Assembly (NCBI GenBank): GCA_016790225.1
Contig: JAEUOZ010000060.1
Coordinates: 1-64,000 of the forward strand
DNA length: 64,000 bases
Source: Rubrivivax sp.
GTDB taxonomy: Bacteria; Pseudomonadota; Gammaproteobacteria; Burkholderiales; Burkholderiaceae
Direction: 5' to 3'
This document shows, piece after piece, positions 29,149 through 38,041 of this stretch. A program made the position numbers and the translations under genes. Each line of letters starts with the position of its first letter. Position 1 is the first letter of the stretch. The notes beneath the pieces were generated by a model. That model was not told where the DNA came from and did not search any database. It saw only the letters and a list, made by a program, of their open reading frames with translations.

Positions 29149-29854
29149 TGCCCTGTCGGGCTCCCCGGTGCTTTCTGACCCCGAACCCACGCTCGTCTGG
29201 GACCTGCCGGTCCGCGTGTTCCACGGGATGATGGTGGGCTGTTTTGCGCTCGCCTGGCTGACCGCCGAGTCCGAGCGCTGGCGCCTGCTGCATGTGAGCC
29301 TGGGGTATGGCCTCCTGGCCCTGATCGTGTTTCGCCTGCTCTGGGGCGTCATCGGCACGCGCCACGCCCGCTTCTCCAGCTTCGTGCGCGGCCCGTCGGC
29401 CGTACGTCACTACCTAGGGTCACTGATCGGGCCGAAGCCGGAACACCACATCGGGCACAACCCGGCAGGTGGCTGGGCCATCCTGGCCATGCTGGGCCTG
29501 GGCGCACTCGTGGCCGCCACCGGGTGGGCCGGCTACCAGGATCTCGCCGGCGAGTGGCTGACCGAGGTCCACGAAGGAGCCGCCACCGCGATGCTGGCCG
29601 TCGCGATGCTGCACGTGGCCGGCGTGATGCTCAGCAGCTGGCTGCACCGCGAGAACCTGGTGAAGGCCATGTTCACCGGACGCAAGGCCTGCGCGCGTTC
29701 GGAAGGCATAGGCTCTTCCAGGCGGTGGATGGGTCTGCTGCTCGCCGCCGGGGTGATCGCCGTGATCCTCGGATCCTGGTCAGGCCAGGCTTCGCCCGAT
29801 GCCGGCAGTCCACCCGTGGCGGAGAAGCGGACGAGCGGAGATGATGACGACTGA
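29120..29854 (+). CDS. Cytochrome b561-type membrane electron carrier
   Basis: A 244-residue protein with about four transmembrane helices. Seen: the opening WDLPVRVFHGMMVGCFALAWL with its heme-ligand His, HVSLGYGLLALIVFRLLWGVIG, RHYLGSLIGPKPEHHIGHNPAGG, and VHEGAATAMLAVAMLHVAGVMLSSWLHRENLVKAM. These are the paired histidines of the bacterial b561 family. It should accept electrons from quinol or another carrier and reduce DHC. A further C-terminal helix (MGLLLAAGVIAVILGSW) and an acidic end (GDDDD) follow. The start ATG has GGAG 9 nt upstream, inside dhc. Confidence 0.88.
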   Translation: MTTTSASPADALSGSPVLSDPEPTLVWDLPVRVFHGMMVGCFALAWLTAESERWRLLHVSLGYGLLALIVFRLLWGVIGTRHARFSSFVRGPSAVRHYLGSLIGPKPEHHIGHNPAGGWAILAMLGLGALVAATGWAGYQDLAGEWLTEVHEGAATAMLAVAMLHVAGVMLSSWLHRENLVKAMFTGRKACARSEGIGSSRRWMGLLLAAGVIAVILGSWSGQASPDAGSPPVAEKRTSGDDDD

Positions 29855-29871
29855 AAGGCTGGGAACCGACC

Positions 29872-30540
29872 GTGCGCATCCTGCTGGCTGAAGATGACCC
29901 GCTGCTCGGGGATGGCCTGCGCGCCGGGCTGCGCCAGCTGGGCTTCCAGGTCGACTGGGTGCGGGACGGTGAGGCCGCGCTGCGCGAGCTGGCCGCCCAG
30001 CCCTATGCCGCCGCGGTGCTGGATCTGGGCCTGCCGCGGCGCGACGGCCTGGAGGTGCTGTCGCAGGCCCGCCGGGCGGGGCTGAGCCTGCCCGTGCTGG
30101 TGCTCACGGCGCGCGACGCCGTCCCTGACAGGATCCAGGGACTGGACCGCGGAGCCGACGACTATGTCGTCAAGCCGGTGGACCTGCATGAACTGGCCGC
30201 GCGGCTGCGCGCCTTGATCCGCCGCTCGCATGGGCAGCCGGTGGAGCGGCTGCAGGCGCATGCGATCACGCTCGATCCGGCTGCGCGGCGCGTCACGCGG
30301 GACGGCCAGGAGGTGAGCCTGTCCACGCGCGAGTTCGATCTGCTGCAGGCGCTGATGCTGAGCATGGGCCGTGTCCTCACGCGCGACTTCCTCGAGCAGC
30401 ATCTCTACAGCTGGGGCCAGGAAGTGGACAGCAATGCGGTCGAGGTGCACATCCATCATCTGCGCCGCAAACTGGGGAGCGATCTCATCCGCACGATCCG
30501 CGGCGTGGGCTACGTGATGCCGCGAGACGATCCGACATGA
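29872..30540 (+). CDS. OmpR-family response regulator
   Basis: A 222-residue DNA-binding response regulator. Seen: receiver domain with acidic pocket in LLAEDDPLL, phospho-acceptor Asp51 (VLDLGLPRRDG), the conserved Thr in LVLTARD, Lys in YVVKPVD, then a winged-helix output domain (STREFDLLQALMLSMGRVLTRDFLE, HIHHLRRKLG). The start is GTG at 29872, directly before RILLAEDD. The gene overlaps the sensor kinase by 4 nt (ATGA). It is coupled to the SHP/DHC/b561 genes and probably regulates them. Confidence 0.93.
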   Translation: MRILLAEDDPLLGDGLRAGLRQLGFQVDWVRDGEAALRELAAQPYAAAVLDLGLPRRDGLEVLSQARRAGLSLPVLVLTARDAVPDRIQGLDRGADDYVVKPVDLHELAARLRALIRRSHGQPVERLQAHAITLDPAARRVTRDGQEVSLSTREFDLLQALMLSMGRVLTRDFLEQHLYSWGQEVDSNAVEVHIHHLRRKLGSDLIRTIRGVGYVMPRDDPT

Positions 30541-31952
30541 GCCTGCGCCCCGCATCGCTGCAGGGTCGATTGCTGGCCGCCGTGCTTGGCCTGGTGGCTG
30601 CGGTCTGGATGATCGCCGCGCTGATGATCTGGCGCGATGCGCGGCACGAGCTGGACGAACTGCTGGATGCCCACCTGGCCCAGGCCGCTGCCGTGCTGGT
30701 GGTGCAGCAACTGCGCGAGCGGGACGAGGATCACGCGCAGGACGATGAAGATCATCATGTCGCAGACCTGCCTGCTCCTTCACTGCACCGTTATGCCGCG
30801 CGCACGGCCTTCCAGGTCTGGCATCACGGACGCCTGGTGATCCGATCCGAGCTGGCGCCGGCCCAGGCCTTCGGCCCTGTCGGGCATCGGGCCGAGCTCG
30901 GGTTCAGCACGATGATGCTGGACGGCGTCACCTGGCGCGTGTTTGCCGCGCGCGGCGCAGAGCGGGACATGCAGGTCTTCGTGGGCGAGCAGGTGGCGGC
31001 CCGCTCGGACATCCTCAAGGCCGTGCTGCGCAGCCTGTTGTGGCCCATGGTCGTGGCCCTGCCCCTGCTTGCACTGCTGCTGTGGTGGGCCGTCAGCCAG
31101 GGCCTTTCGCCACTGCGAACGCTGCGCGCCCAGCTTTCGCGCCGGGATGCCCAGGCGCTGCAGCCCGTGACGCTGACCGATGCACCGCTGGAGATGGTGC
31201 CGATGGTCGAGGCGCTCAACAGCCTGCTGGCACGCATCCAGGGCCTGCTGGCCAGCGAGCGCCGCTTCACCGCCGATGCGGCGCACGAGCTGCGCACGCC
31301 GCTGGCCGCGCTGCGCGCTCAAGCGCAGGTGGCACAGGCCAGCGCCGATGCCGATGAGCGGCGTCATGCCCTCGGGAGTGTGCTGCTGGCCTGCGATCGG
31401 CTTGCAAGACTGATCGACCAGCTGCTGACGCTGGCCCGACTGGAGGCAGGCACTCCAGCCACAGGGTGCGTTGCCGTCGACCTGGCGAGCCTGGCGCGCC
31501 TGCTGGCCGCAGAGTCGGCACCCCAAGCCCTGGCACGAGGTCAGGAACTGGCCGTCGACGGCGACGGCCCGCTGATCGTCCAGGGCAACGAGTCCCTGCT
31601 GGGCGTGCTGCTGCGAAATCTGCTGGACAACGCGCTGCGCTACAGCCCGGAAGGTGCACAGGTTCGGCTGGGCCTCTCGGCGGTTGCTGGCGGCGGGGCG
31701 CAGCTCATGGTCGAGGACAGCGGCCCCGGCCTGGCCGAGGCGGACCTGGCCCGATTGGGCGAGCGCTTCTTCCGGGTGCTGGGTAACGAGGCTCCGGGCA
31801 GCGGGCTGGGTTGGTCGATCATCCGGCGCGTCGCTCAGGCCCAAGGCATCGTGGTCGAGCTGGGCCGAGCGCCCACCCTGGGCGGACTGCGGGTCACGCT
31901 GAACATCCCCGCCAGGCCCCCGGACGCGGTCAATCCGGCCGCGACAGCCTGA
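30537..31952 (+). CDS. Sensor histidine kinase
   Basis: A 471-residue membrane kinase partnering the regulator upstream. Seen: first transmembrane helix (LLAAVLGLVAAVWMIAALMIW), a periplasmic domain of about 140 residues, a second helix (LLWPMVVALPLLALLLWWAV), a HAMP-like linker, the phospho-acceptor His250 in AAHELRTPLAALR, the N box LLDNALRYSPEG, and ATP lid motifs DSGPGL and GSGLGWSIIRR. The periplasmic part begins with a striking acidic and His-rich loop (ERDEDHAQDDEDHHVAD), which could bind a metal ion. Its 3' end overlaps the convergent FMN reductase gene by 23 nt. Confidence 0.93.
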   Translation: MSLRPASLQGRLLAAVLGLVAAVWMIAALMIWRDARHELDELLDAHLAQAAAVLVVQQLRERDEDHAQDDEDHHVADLPAPSLHRYAARTAFQVWHHGRLVIRSELAPAQAFGPVGHRAELGFSTMMLDGVTWRVFAARGAERDMQVFVGEQVAARSDILKAVLRSLLWPMVVALPLLALLLWWAVSQGLSPLRTLRAQLSRRDAQALQPVTLTDAPLEMVPMVEALNSLLARIQGLLASERRFTADAAHELRTPLAALRAQAQVAQASADADERRHALGSVLLACDRLARLIDQLLTLARLEAGTPATGCVAVDLASLARLLAAESAPQALARGQELAVDGDGPLIVQGNESLLGVLLRNLLDNALRYSPEGAQVRLGLSAVAGGGAQLMVEDSGPGLAEADLARLGERFFRVLGNEAPGSGLGWSIIRRVAQAQGIVVELGRAPTLGGLRVTLNIPARPPDAVNPAATA

Positions 31953-32514
31953 GCAGACCCTGCACGATCTGCTGCAGCGTCTGCTGCTGCCGCGCATCCT
32001 TCAACGCGCCGCTGTCGTCAAAGGCCTCGTGTGCCTTCGATACGGCCATCTGCTGCGGCAGCACGAGCATCTGGAAGTTGGTGCCCAGAAACTGGCGCAT
32101 CAGCGTCAGCGCGCGCAGGCCGCCCAGCGCGCCAGGTGATGTGGACAGCAGCGCCAGCGGCTTGCCGGCCGTGGTGGCCGTGCCAGCCGGCCGATCCGCG
32201 GCGGCTGGCACGCGGCTGAGCCAATCCCAGGCGTTGAGCGTCAGCGGCGTCGGAAAGGCGTTGTACTCCGGCGTCACGAAGATCACGCCGTCGCTGCGCG
32301 CCAGCGCTTCGCAGAACTGCAGCGCACCGGGCGGCACGCCTTCGCGCGCTTCCAGATCGCCGTCATAGAGCGGCAGATCCAGTGCACGCAGATCCAGGGT
32401 CTCGGCCTGGGCGCCGGCGGCCTGCACCGCGTGGGCTGCAGCGTCGCGCAGGCGCAGGCTCAGCGCGCCCTGGCGCGAACTGCCGGCCAGCAGCAGGATG
32501 CGGGGTGTACTCAT
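31930..32514 (-). CDS. NADPH-dependent FMN reductase-like flavoprotein
   Basis: A 194-residue flavodoxin-fold protein. Seen: phosphate-binding loop LLLAGSSRQGALSLRL, LPLYDGDLE, and the FMN-contact motif TPEYNAFPTPLTLNAWDWLSR. Members reduce FMN, quinones, azo compounds or chromate using NAD(P)H; the physiological substrate is not determinable. I chose the ATG at 32512-32514 because it sits just before the first beta strand (STPRILLLAGSS). The longer open frame upstream has non-coding composition. Convergent with the sensor kinase gene. Confidence 0.87.
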   Translation of the reverse strand: MSTPRILLLAGSSRQGALSLRLRDAAAHAVQAAGAQAETLDLRALDLPLYDGDLEAREGVPPGALQFCEALARSDGVIFVTPEYNAFPTPLTLNAWDWLSRVPAAADRPAGTATTAGKPLALLSTSPGALGGLRALTLMRQFLGTNFQMLVLPQQMAVSKAHEAFDDSGALKDARQQQTLQQIVQGLLRLSRPD

Positions 32515-32570
32515 CGGGCTCTCCGGAAATCCAACGTTGAAAACGAGGTGACGCGCCTTTTGGGGCGATT

Positions 32571-32605
32571 CGGGCGGCTTGGGGCGGCTTGGGGACGGCT
32601 GGGGC
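32571..32605. repeat. Degenerate 10-bp tandem repeat
   Basis: Three to four imperfect copies of a GGGCGGCTTG unit follow one another here, in the space upstream of the FMN reductase start and downstream of the pirin gene. It is a simple-sequence feature of unknown role. Confidence 0.6.
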
Positions 32606-32629
32606 AACCGTGGCGGCCGGCCTTGCCAA

Positions 32630-32681
32630 CCGCTCTCAGGCCGCTCTCAGGCCACAGTCCCTCAGGCCACAGTCCCTCAGG
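32630..32681. repeat. Paired tandem repeats, 2 x 11 bp and 2 x 15 bp
   Basis: CCGCTCTCAGG occurs twice in tandem (32630-32640, 32641-32651), immediately followed by two tandem copies of CCACAGTCCCTCAGG (32652-32666, 32667-32681). All four units end in CTCAGG. The last copy overlaps the stop codon of the pirin gene (32677-32679), suggesting recent slippage at the 3' end of that gene. Confidence 0.85.
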
Positions 32682-33378
32682 CCGCGAGGTCGAAAACCAG
32701 CACCTCGGCGCCGCGCCCGGCCTTCAGGCGCAGTTCGGTTTCGCCCTGCAGCGTCAGCGCATCGCCGGCCTTCAGCGGCTGGCCGTTGACTTCCAGCTCG
32801 CCGCGCACCAGGTGCACATACTGCGGGCGCGCCGGGTCCACGGGCCGCGCCGCGGCTTCGTCGCCGTCAAACAGGCCGGCATAGAGGCGCACATCGGCAC
32901 GCACCGTCACCGAACCTTCGGCGCCATCGCGAGAAGCCACCAGCGCCAGCTTGCCGCGCTTGGTCTCGGGGGCAAACATCTTCTGCTCGTAGCCCGGCGC
33001 GCCGCCGGCTTCGTCCGGCAGCAGCCAGATCTGCAGGAAGTGCGTGGTCTGGTCCTGCGCATGGTTGTATTCGCTGTGGCGCACGCCGGTGCCGGCGCTC
33101 ATGCGCTGCACCTCGCCGGGGATGATGCGCGCGCTGTTGCCCATGCTGTCCTGGTGCGCCAGCGCTCCGTCCAGCACGTAGCTGACGATTTCCATGTCGC
33201 GGTGGCCGTGCGTGCCGAAGCCCGTGCCCGGCGCAATGCGGTCTTCGTTGATGACCCGCAGGTTGCCCACGCCCATGTGGCGCGGGTCGTGGTAATCGGC
33301 AAACGAGAAGCTGTGCCAGCTGTCAAGCCAGCCATGGTCGGCATGGCCGCGGTCCTGCGCCTTGCGAACGGTGATCAT
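32677..33378 (-). CDS. Pirin-family protein
   Basis: A 233-residue bicupin of the pirin/YhhW type. Seen: N-terminal WLDSWHSFSFADYHDPRHMGVGNLRVINEDRI and the metal-binding set GTHGHRDMEIVSYVLDGALAHQDS with RHSEYNH, giving three His and one Glu. Some bacterial members have quercetin 2,3-dioxygenase activity; others act in protein interactions. The second cupin half (LYAGLFDGDEAAARPVDPARPQYVHLVRGELEVNG) is less conserved, as is normal. It is divergent from a LysR regulator across 134 nt, which makes that regulator a likely controller. Confidence 0.92.
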   Translation of the reverse strand: MITVRKAQDRGHADHGWLDSWHSFSFADYHDPRHMGVGNLRVINEDRIAPGTGFGTHGHRDMEIVSYVLDGALAHQDSMGNSARIIPGEVQRMSAGTGVRHSEYNHAQDQTTHFLQIWLLPDEAGGAPGYEQKMFAPETKRGKLALVASRDGAEGSVTVRADVRLYAGLFDGDEAAARPVDPARPQYVHLVRGELEVNGQPLKAGDALTLQGETELRLKAGRGAEVLVFDLAA

Positions 33379-33512
33379 GATGCGGTTCCTGTGCGGTGGG
33401 GATGGAAGGCCCGAACTGGCCCTCCGATGGCTTCACATGTTGCCGCCGCGGGCGCATCCTTCATCGGTGCGCGGTTGAATGCGGCCTTCAAGCCGTTTGA
33501 AGACAATGCGGC

Positions 33513-34496
33513 ATGGCCGACCGTCGCAACGTCCTCACCCCCGAAGCCCTGTCGATGATGGACACCATCGCGCGCAGCGGCAGCTTTGCCGCTGCCGCCC
33601 GCGAACTGGGCAAGGTGCCTTCGGCGCTGACCTACAGCGTGCGCCAGCTGGAAGACGCGCTGGATGTGCTGCTCTTCGACCGCAGCTCGCGCCAGGCGCA
33701 GCTCACCGCCGCGGGGCACGAGCTGCTGCACGAAGGCCGCCGCCTGCTGCAGGAGATGGATGCGGTCGCCAACCGCGTGCAGCGCGTGGCCAGCGGCTGG
33801 GAAGCGGCGCTGTCGATCAGCGTGGACGACGTGATCTCGCGCACCACCGTCTTCGAGCTGGTGGAAGCCTTCTGCGGCCTGTGCACCGAAAGCGATCTCT
33901 CGCGCCGCCACGCCACGCGGCTGCGGCTGCGCACCGACGTGCTCACCGGCACCTGGGAGGCGCTGGTCTCCGGCCAGGCCGATCTGGCCATCGGCGTGCC
34001 CGGCGTGCATGCCAACCCCGGCCACATCGAGCTGCAGCCGCTGGGCGAGCTGCCCTTCGTCTTCTGCGTGGCCCCGCACCATGCGCTGGCCACGGCCGCC
34101 GAGCCCATCGATCACGCCGTGCTGGTGCACCACCGCGCCGTGGCCGTGGCCGATACCGCGCAGCGCCTCACGCCGATGACGGTCAACCTGCTGCCGGGGC
34201 AGGACGTGCTCACCGTCTCCAGCATGCGCGACAAGCTGGATGCGCTGCTGCGCGGCCTGGGCTGCGGCTATGTGCCGGAACCGCTGGCCCGGCCGCATCT
34301 GGAAGCCGGGCATCTGGTGCAGCGCCCCACGGCCAGCGGCGTCTTGAGCGCGCAGCTGCACTACGCCTGGCGCGCCGAGCGGGGCCCGCTGGGCCTGGGC
34401 AAGGCGCTGCAGTGGTGGCTGGATCAGCTGCACAGCCCCGCCACGCAGCGCGCGCTGCTGGATCGCCAGGCGGCGCGCGCCCGCACGCCACGCTGA
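33513..34496 (+). CDS. LysR-type transcriptional regulator
   Basis: A 327-residue regulator. Seen: N-terminal helix-turn-helix (MMDTIARSGSFAAAARELGKVPSALTYSVRQLEDALDVLLFDRS) and a periplasmic-binding-like effector domain (ISVDDVISRTTVFELVEAFC ... DLAIGVPG). LysR proteins commonly control the gene they are divergent from, here the pirin gene, and repress their own transcription; the inducer is unknown. The ATG at 33513 gives MADRRNVLTPEALSMM, a normal lead-in to the DNA-binding domain. Confidence 0.92.
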   Translation: MADRRNVLTPEALSMMDTIARSGSFAAAARELGKVPSALTYSVRQLEDALDVLLFDRSSRQAQLTAAGHELLHEGRRLLQEMDAVANRVQRVASGWEAALSISVDDVISRTTVFELVEAFCGLCTESDLSRRHATRLRLRTDVLTGTWEALVSGQADLAIGVPGVHANPGHIELQPLGELPFVFCVAPHHALATAAEPIDHAVLVHHRAVAVADTAQRLTPMTVNLLPGQDVLTVSSMRDKLDALLRGLGCGYVPEPLARPHLEAGHLVQRPTASGVLSAQLHYAWRAERGPLGLGKALQWWLDQLHSPATQRALLDRQAARARTPR

Positions 34497-34514
34497 CACC
34501 GCTGATCTGCCGCG

Positions 34515-35558
34515 TTGGTCATCGGCCGCTTCGCCCCCTCGCCCACCGGGCTGCTGCACGCCGGCTCGGTGGTGGCCGCACTGGCCAGCTGGCTGGACGC
34601 CCGCGCGCTGGGCGGGCGCTGGCTGGTCCGCATCGAGGATGTGGACCGCCCGCGCTGCGTGCCCGCTGCCGACCGCGAGATCCTGCGCCAGCTGAGCCAG
34701 CTGGGCCTGCAGCCGGATGAGCCGCCGCTGTGGCAATCCACGCGCAGTGCCGCCTATGCCGCCGCGCGCGATGCGCTGCTGGGCCGCGGCCTGGCCTACC
34801 GCTGCACCTGCACGCGCCAGCGCATCGCCCAGGCCCTGGCCGCCGCCGGGCGGCCCCCGGCGCGGGATGCCGAGCGTGTCTACCCCGGCACCTGCCGTCC
34901 GCCTGCCGGTGCCGCGCAGGGCACGGGCGCCGCGGCGATCCGTCTGCTGAGCTGTGATGTTGAAGGCCAGGATCTGTGGATCGACTGGATCGATGCGCGC
35001 CTGGGCCCGCAGCGCCAGAACCTCACGCAGGCCGTGGGCGATTTTGTGATCCAGCGCGCCGACGGGCTGTGGGCCTATCAGCTGGCCGTGGTGGTGGACG
35101 ACGCCGCCCAGGGCATCACGCATGTGGTGCGCGGCGAAGACCTTGCCGACAACACGCCGCGGCAGATCCGGCTTCAGCAGGCGCTGGGCCTGCCCACGCC
35201 GCAATACCTGCATACGCCGCTGGTGCGCGCGGCCGATGGCCACAAGCTCAGCAAGCAGAACGGCGCGCTGCCGGTGGCCACGAACGACGCGGCTCAGGCC
35301 CTGGCCACGCTGCAGGCCGCGGGCGCCGTGCTGGGCCTGGTGGACGACGGCCTGGCGCCCACGGCAACCACGCCCGCGGCATGGCTGAGCAGCGCCCTCG
35401 CCCGCTGGCCCACAATCCGGGCCTCCTGGATGGCCGAGGCAGACCAGGCCGAGGCCGGCAGAACCGCATCGACCCCAAGATCCACCCCCACAACCGCTGC
35501 GAACGCCCACCCAGAGCGCCCCCGCGGCTTCAGCGCCGCGCGAACGCCGCCCGATTGA
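34515..35558 (+). CDS. gluQ: Glutamyl-Q tRNA(Asp) synthetase
   Basis: A 347-residue paralogue of glutamyl-tRNA synthetase that charges glutamate onto queuosine at the wobble position of tRNA-Asp. Seen: class I signature [16 protein letters not shown], zinc-site cysteines in RCTCTRQ and YPGTCRPP, and KMSKS-like HKLSKQNGA; the anticodon-binding domain is absent, as the family requires. TTG at 34515 is the only usable start between an in-frame stop (34503-34505) and the signature motif. The last 45 residues ([21 protein letters not shown]...) are low-complexity and beyond the usual family end, so the true stop may have been lost. Confidence 0.9.
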   Translation: MVIGRFAPSPTGLLHAGSVVAALASWLDARALGGRWLVRIEDVDRPRCVPAADREILRQLSQLGLQPDEPPLWQSTRSAAYAAARDALLGRGLAYRCTCTRQRIAQALAAAGRPPARDAERVYPGTCRPPAGAAQGTGAAAIRLLSCDVEGQDLWIDWIDARLGPQRQNLTQAVGDFVIQRADGLWAYQLAVVVDDAAQGITHVVRGEDLADNTPRQIRLQQALGLPTPQYLHTPLVRAADGHKLSKQNGALPVATNDAAQALATLQAAGAVLGLVDDGLAPTATTPAAWLSSALARWPTIRASWMAEADQAEAGRTASTPRSTPTTAANAHPERPRGFSAARTPPD

Positions 35559-35581
35559 ACCCTTTGCCCGAGAACCCCACC

Positions 35582-35935
35582 ATGCCCTTCACCACATCCC
35601 CTTCCGGCCTGCAGTTTGAAGACACCGTGCCCGGCACCGGCGCCACCGCGCAGGCCGGCCAGCGTGTGCGTGTGCACTACACCGGCTGGCTGTATCAGGA
35701 CGGCCAGCAAGGCAAGAAGTTCGATTCCAGCAAGGACCGCGGCCAGCCCTTCGCCTTTCACCTGGGCCACGGCCAGGTCATCGGCGGCTGGGACGAAGGC
35801 GTGCAGGGCATGCAGGTCGGCGGCACGCGCATCCTCATCATCCCGCCGGAACTGGGCTATGGCGCGCGCGGCGCCGGCGGCGTGATCCCGCCCAACGCCA
35901 CGCTGAAGTTCGAGGTCGAACTCCTGGCGGTGTAA
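35582..35935 (+). CDS. FKBP-type peptidyl-prolyl isomerase
   Basis: A 117-residue single-domain prolyl isomerase that speeds cis-trans isomerisation of X-Pro bonds. Seen: VRVHYTGWLYQDGQQGKKFDSS, the active-site pocket residues in FHLGHGQVIGGWDEGVQGMQVGGTRILIIPPELGYGARG, and the closing IPPNATLKFEVELLAV. No signal peptide, so cytoplasmic. The length matches the minimal FKBP12-like type. It follows gluQRS by 23 nt and is followed by a double hairpin that should terminate transcription. Confidence 0.95.
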   Translation: MPFTTSPSGLQFEDTVPGTGATAQAGQRVRVHYTGWLYQDGQQGKKFDSSKDRGQPFAFHLGHGQVIGGWDEGVQGMQVGGTRILIIPPELGYGARGAGGVIPPNATLKFEVELLAV

Positions 35936-35941
35936 GCGCGC

Positions 35942-35999
35942 CAGGGCCCTTCAAGCTTGGGCCCTGACCGCGCCAGGGCCCTTCAAGCCTGGGCCCTGG
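35942..35999. terminator. Tandem duplicated hairpins between convergent genes
   Basis: Two nearly identical hairpins: CAGGGCCC-TTCAAGCTT-GGGCCCTG (35942-35966) and CCAGGGCCC-TTCAAGCCT-GGGCCCTGG (35973-35999). They sit in a duplicated unit of about 32 bp. There is no T-run, but the position between the ends of the FKBP gene and rhlE suits a bidirectional transcription stop. Confidence 0.65.
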
Positions 36000-36014
36000 A
36001 GCGGCCTGACCCGT

Positions 36015-37502
<1,488 letters not shown>

Positions 37503-38041
37503 GATGTCAAACGCTCTTTCTCAGTCGCAGCCCGGCACGGGCCGCGCAGCGGCGCGGGCGCACACGGCCGGATGTGAAGGCCGCACGCGCACACGCGCCA
37601 GGTGGCCTACGGGCTCTGTGGAGCCACGGGCCACCGGGGTGAAGTCACCGGGAGATCGATTCGCGGGCGTGGCAGAGGCAGGCTTCAACAATCAGCCTGC
37701 TCGGCACAGCAACGGAAACAGTCAAGGCGACGGCATCGCCGCCGACCGCACCGCTTGCGGGCCACGGTGCCTGTGCCCTGGGCACCAAGGCCGCAGGCAG
37801 AAACACCGGGAAAGGTCAGAGGGGATGAACGAAGCAGCCGGATCGTAGGTGAAGGAACGAGCCGGCTGCGAGGCCAGGAGTGTAAGCGATTCGGGGTTTC
37901 CCCGCAGAAGCTGGCCCGCACCGTGGCCCGGCGGTGCGGGCCTTGGCGCGGCGGCGGACACCGCCGCGGCCCTGCGCTGCCGCTTCGGGCCGCCCGCCGG
38001 GGCGTCCCGCCCCGGCGGGCTCAACGGGCCGGTCCCCGGCC
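37503..38041. other. Intergenic region of 539 nt with strong hairpins, no supported gene
   Basis: No coding sequence is supported. It holds the rhlE leader and promoter side (right of 37502 on the minus strand) and, toward 38041, several stable inverted repeats: GGCCCGCACCG with CGGTGCGGGCC (37913-37923 and 37932-37942), a CGGCGG/CCGCCG hairpin near 37949-37965, the VR1 hairpin (37992-38020), and GGGCCGG-TCC-CCGGCCC (38026-38042). Confidence 0.7.
37992..38020 (-). other. Hairpin downstream of VR1 (DGR target-site element)
   Basis: GCCCGCCGGGG (37992-38002) and CCCCGGCGGGC (38010-38020) form a perfect 11-bp stem. On the coding strand the loop reads CGGGACG. It begins 55 nt beyond the 3' end of VR1. 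In the Bordetella phage DGR a hairpin or cruciform just after the variable repeat is needed for efficient retrohoming; the equal spacing and shared loop with the VR2 hairpin support the same role here. Confidence 0.75.
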
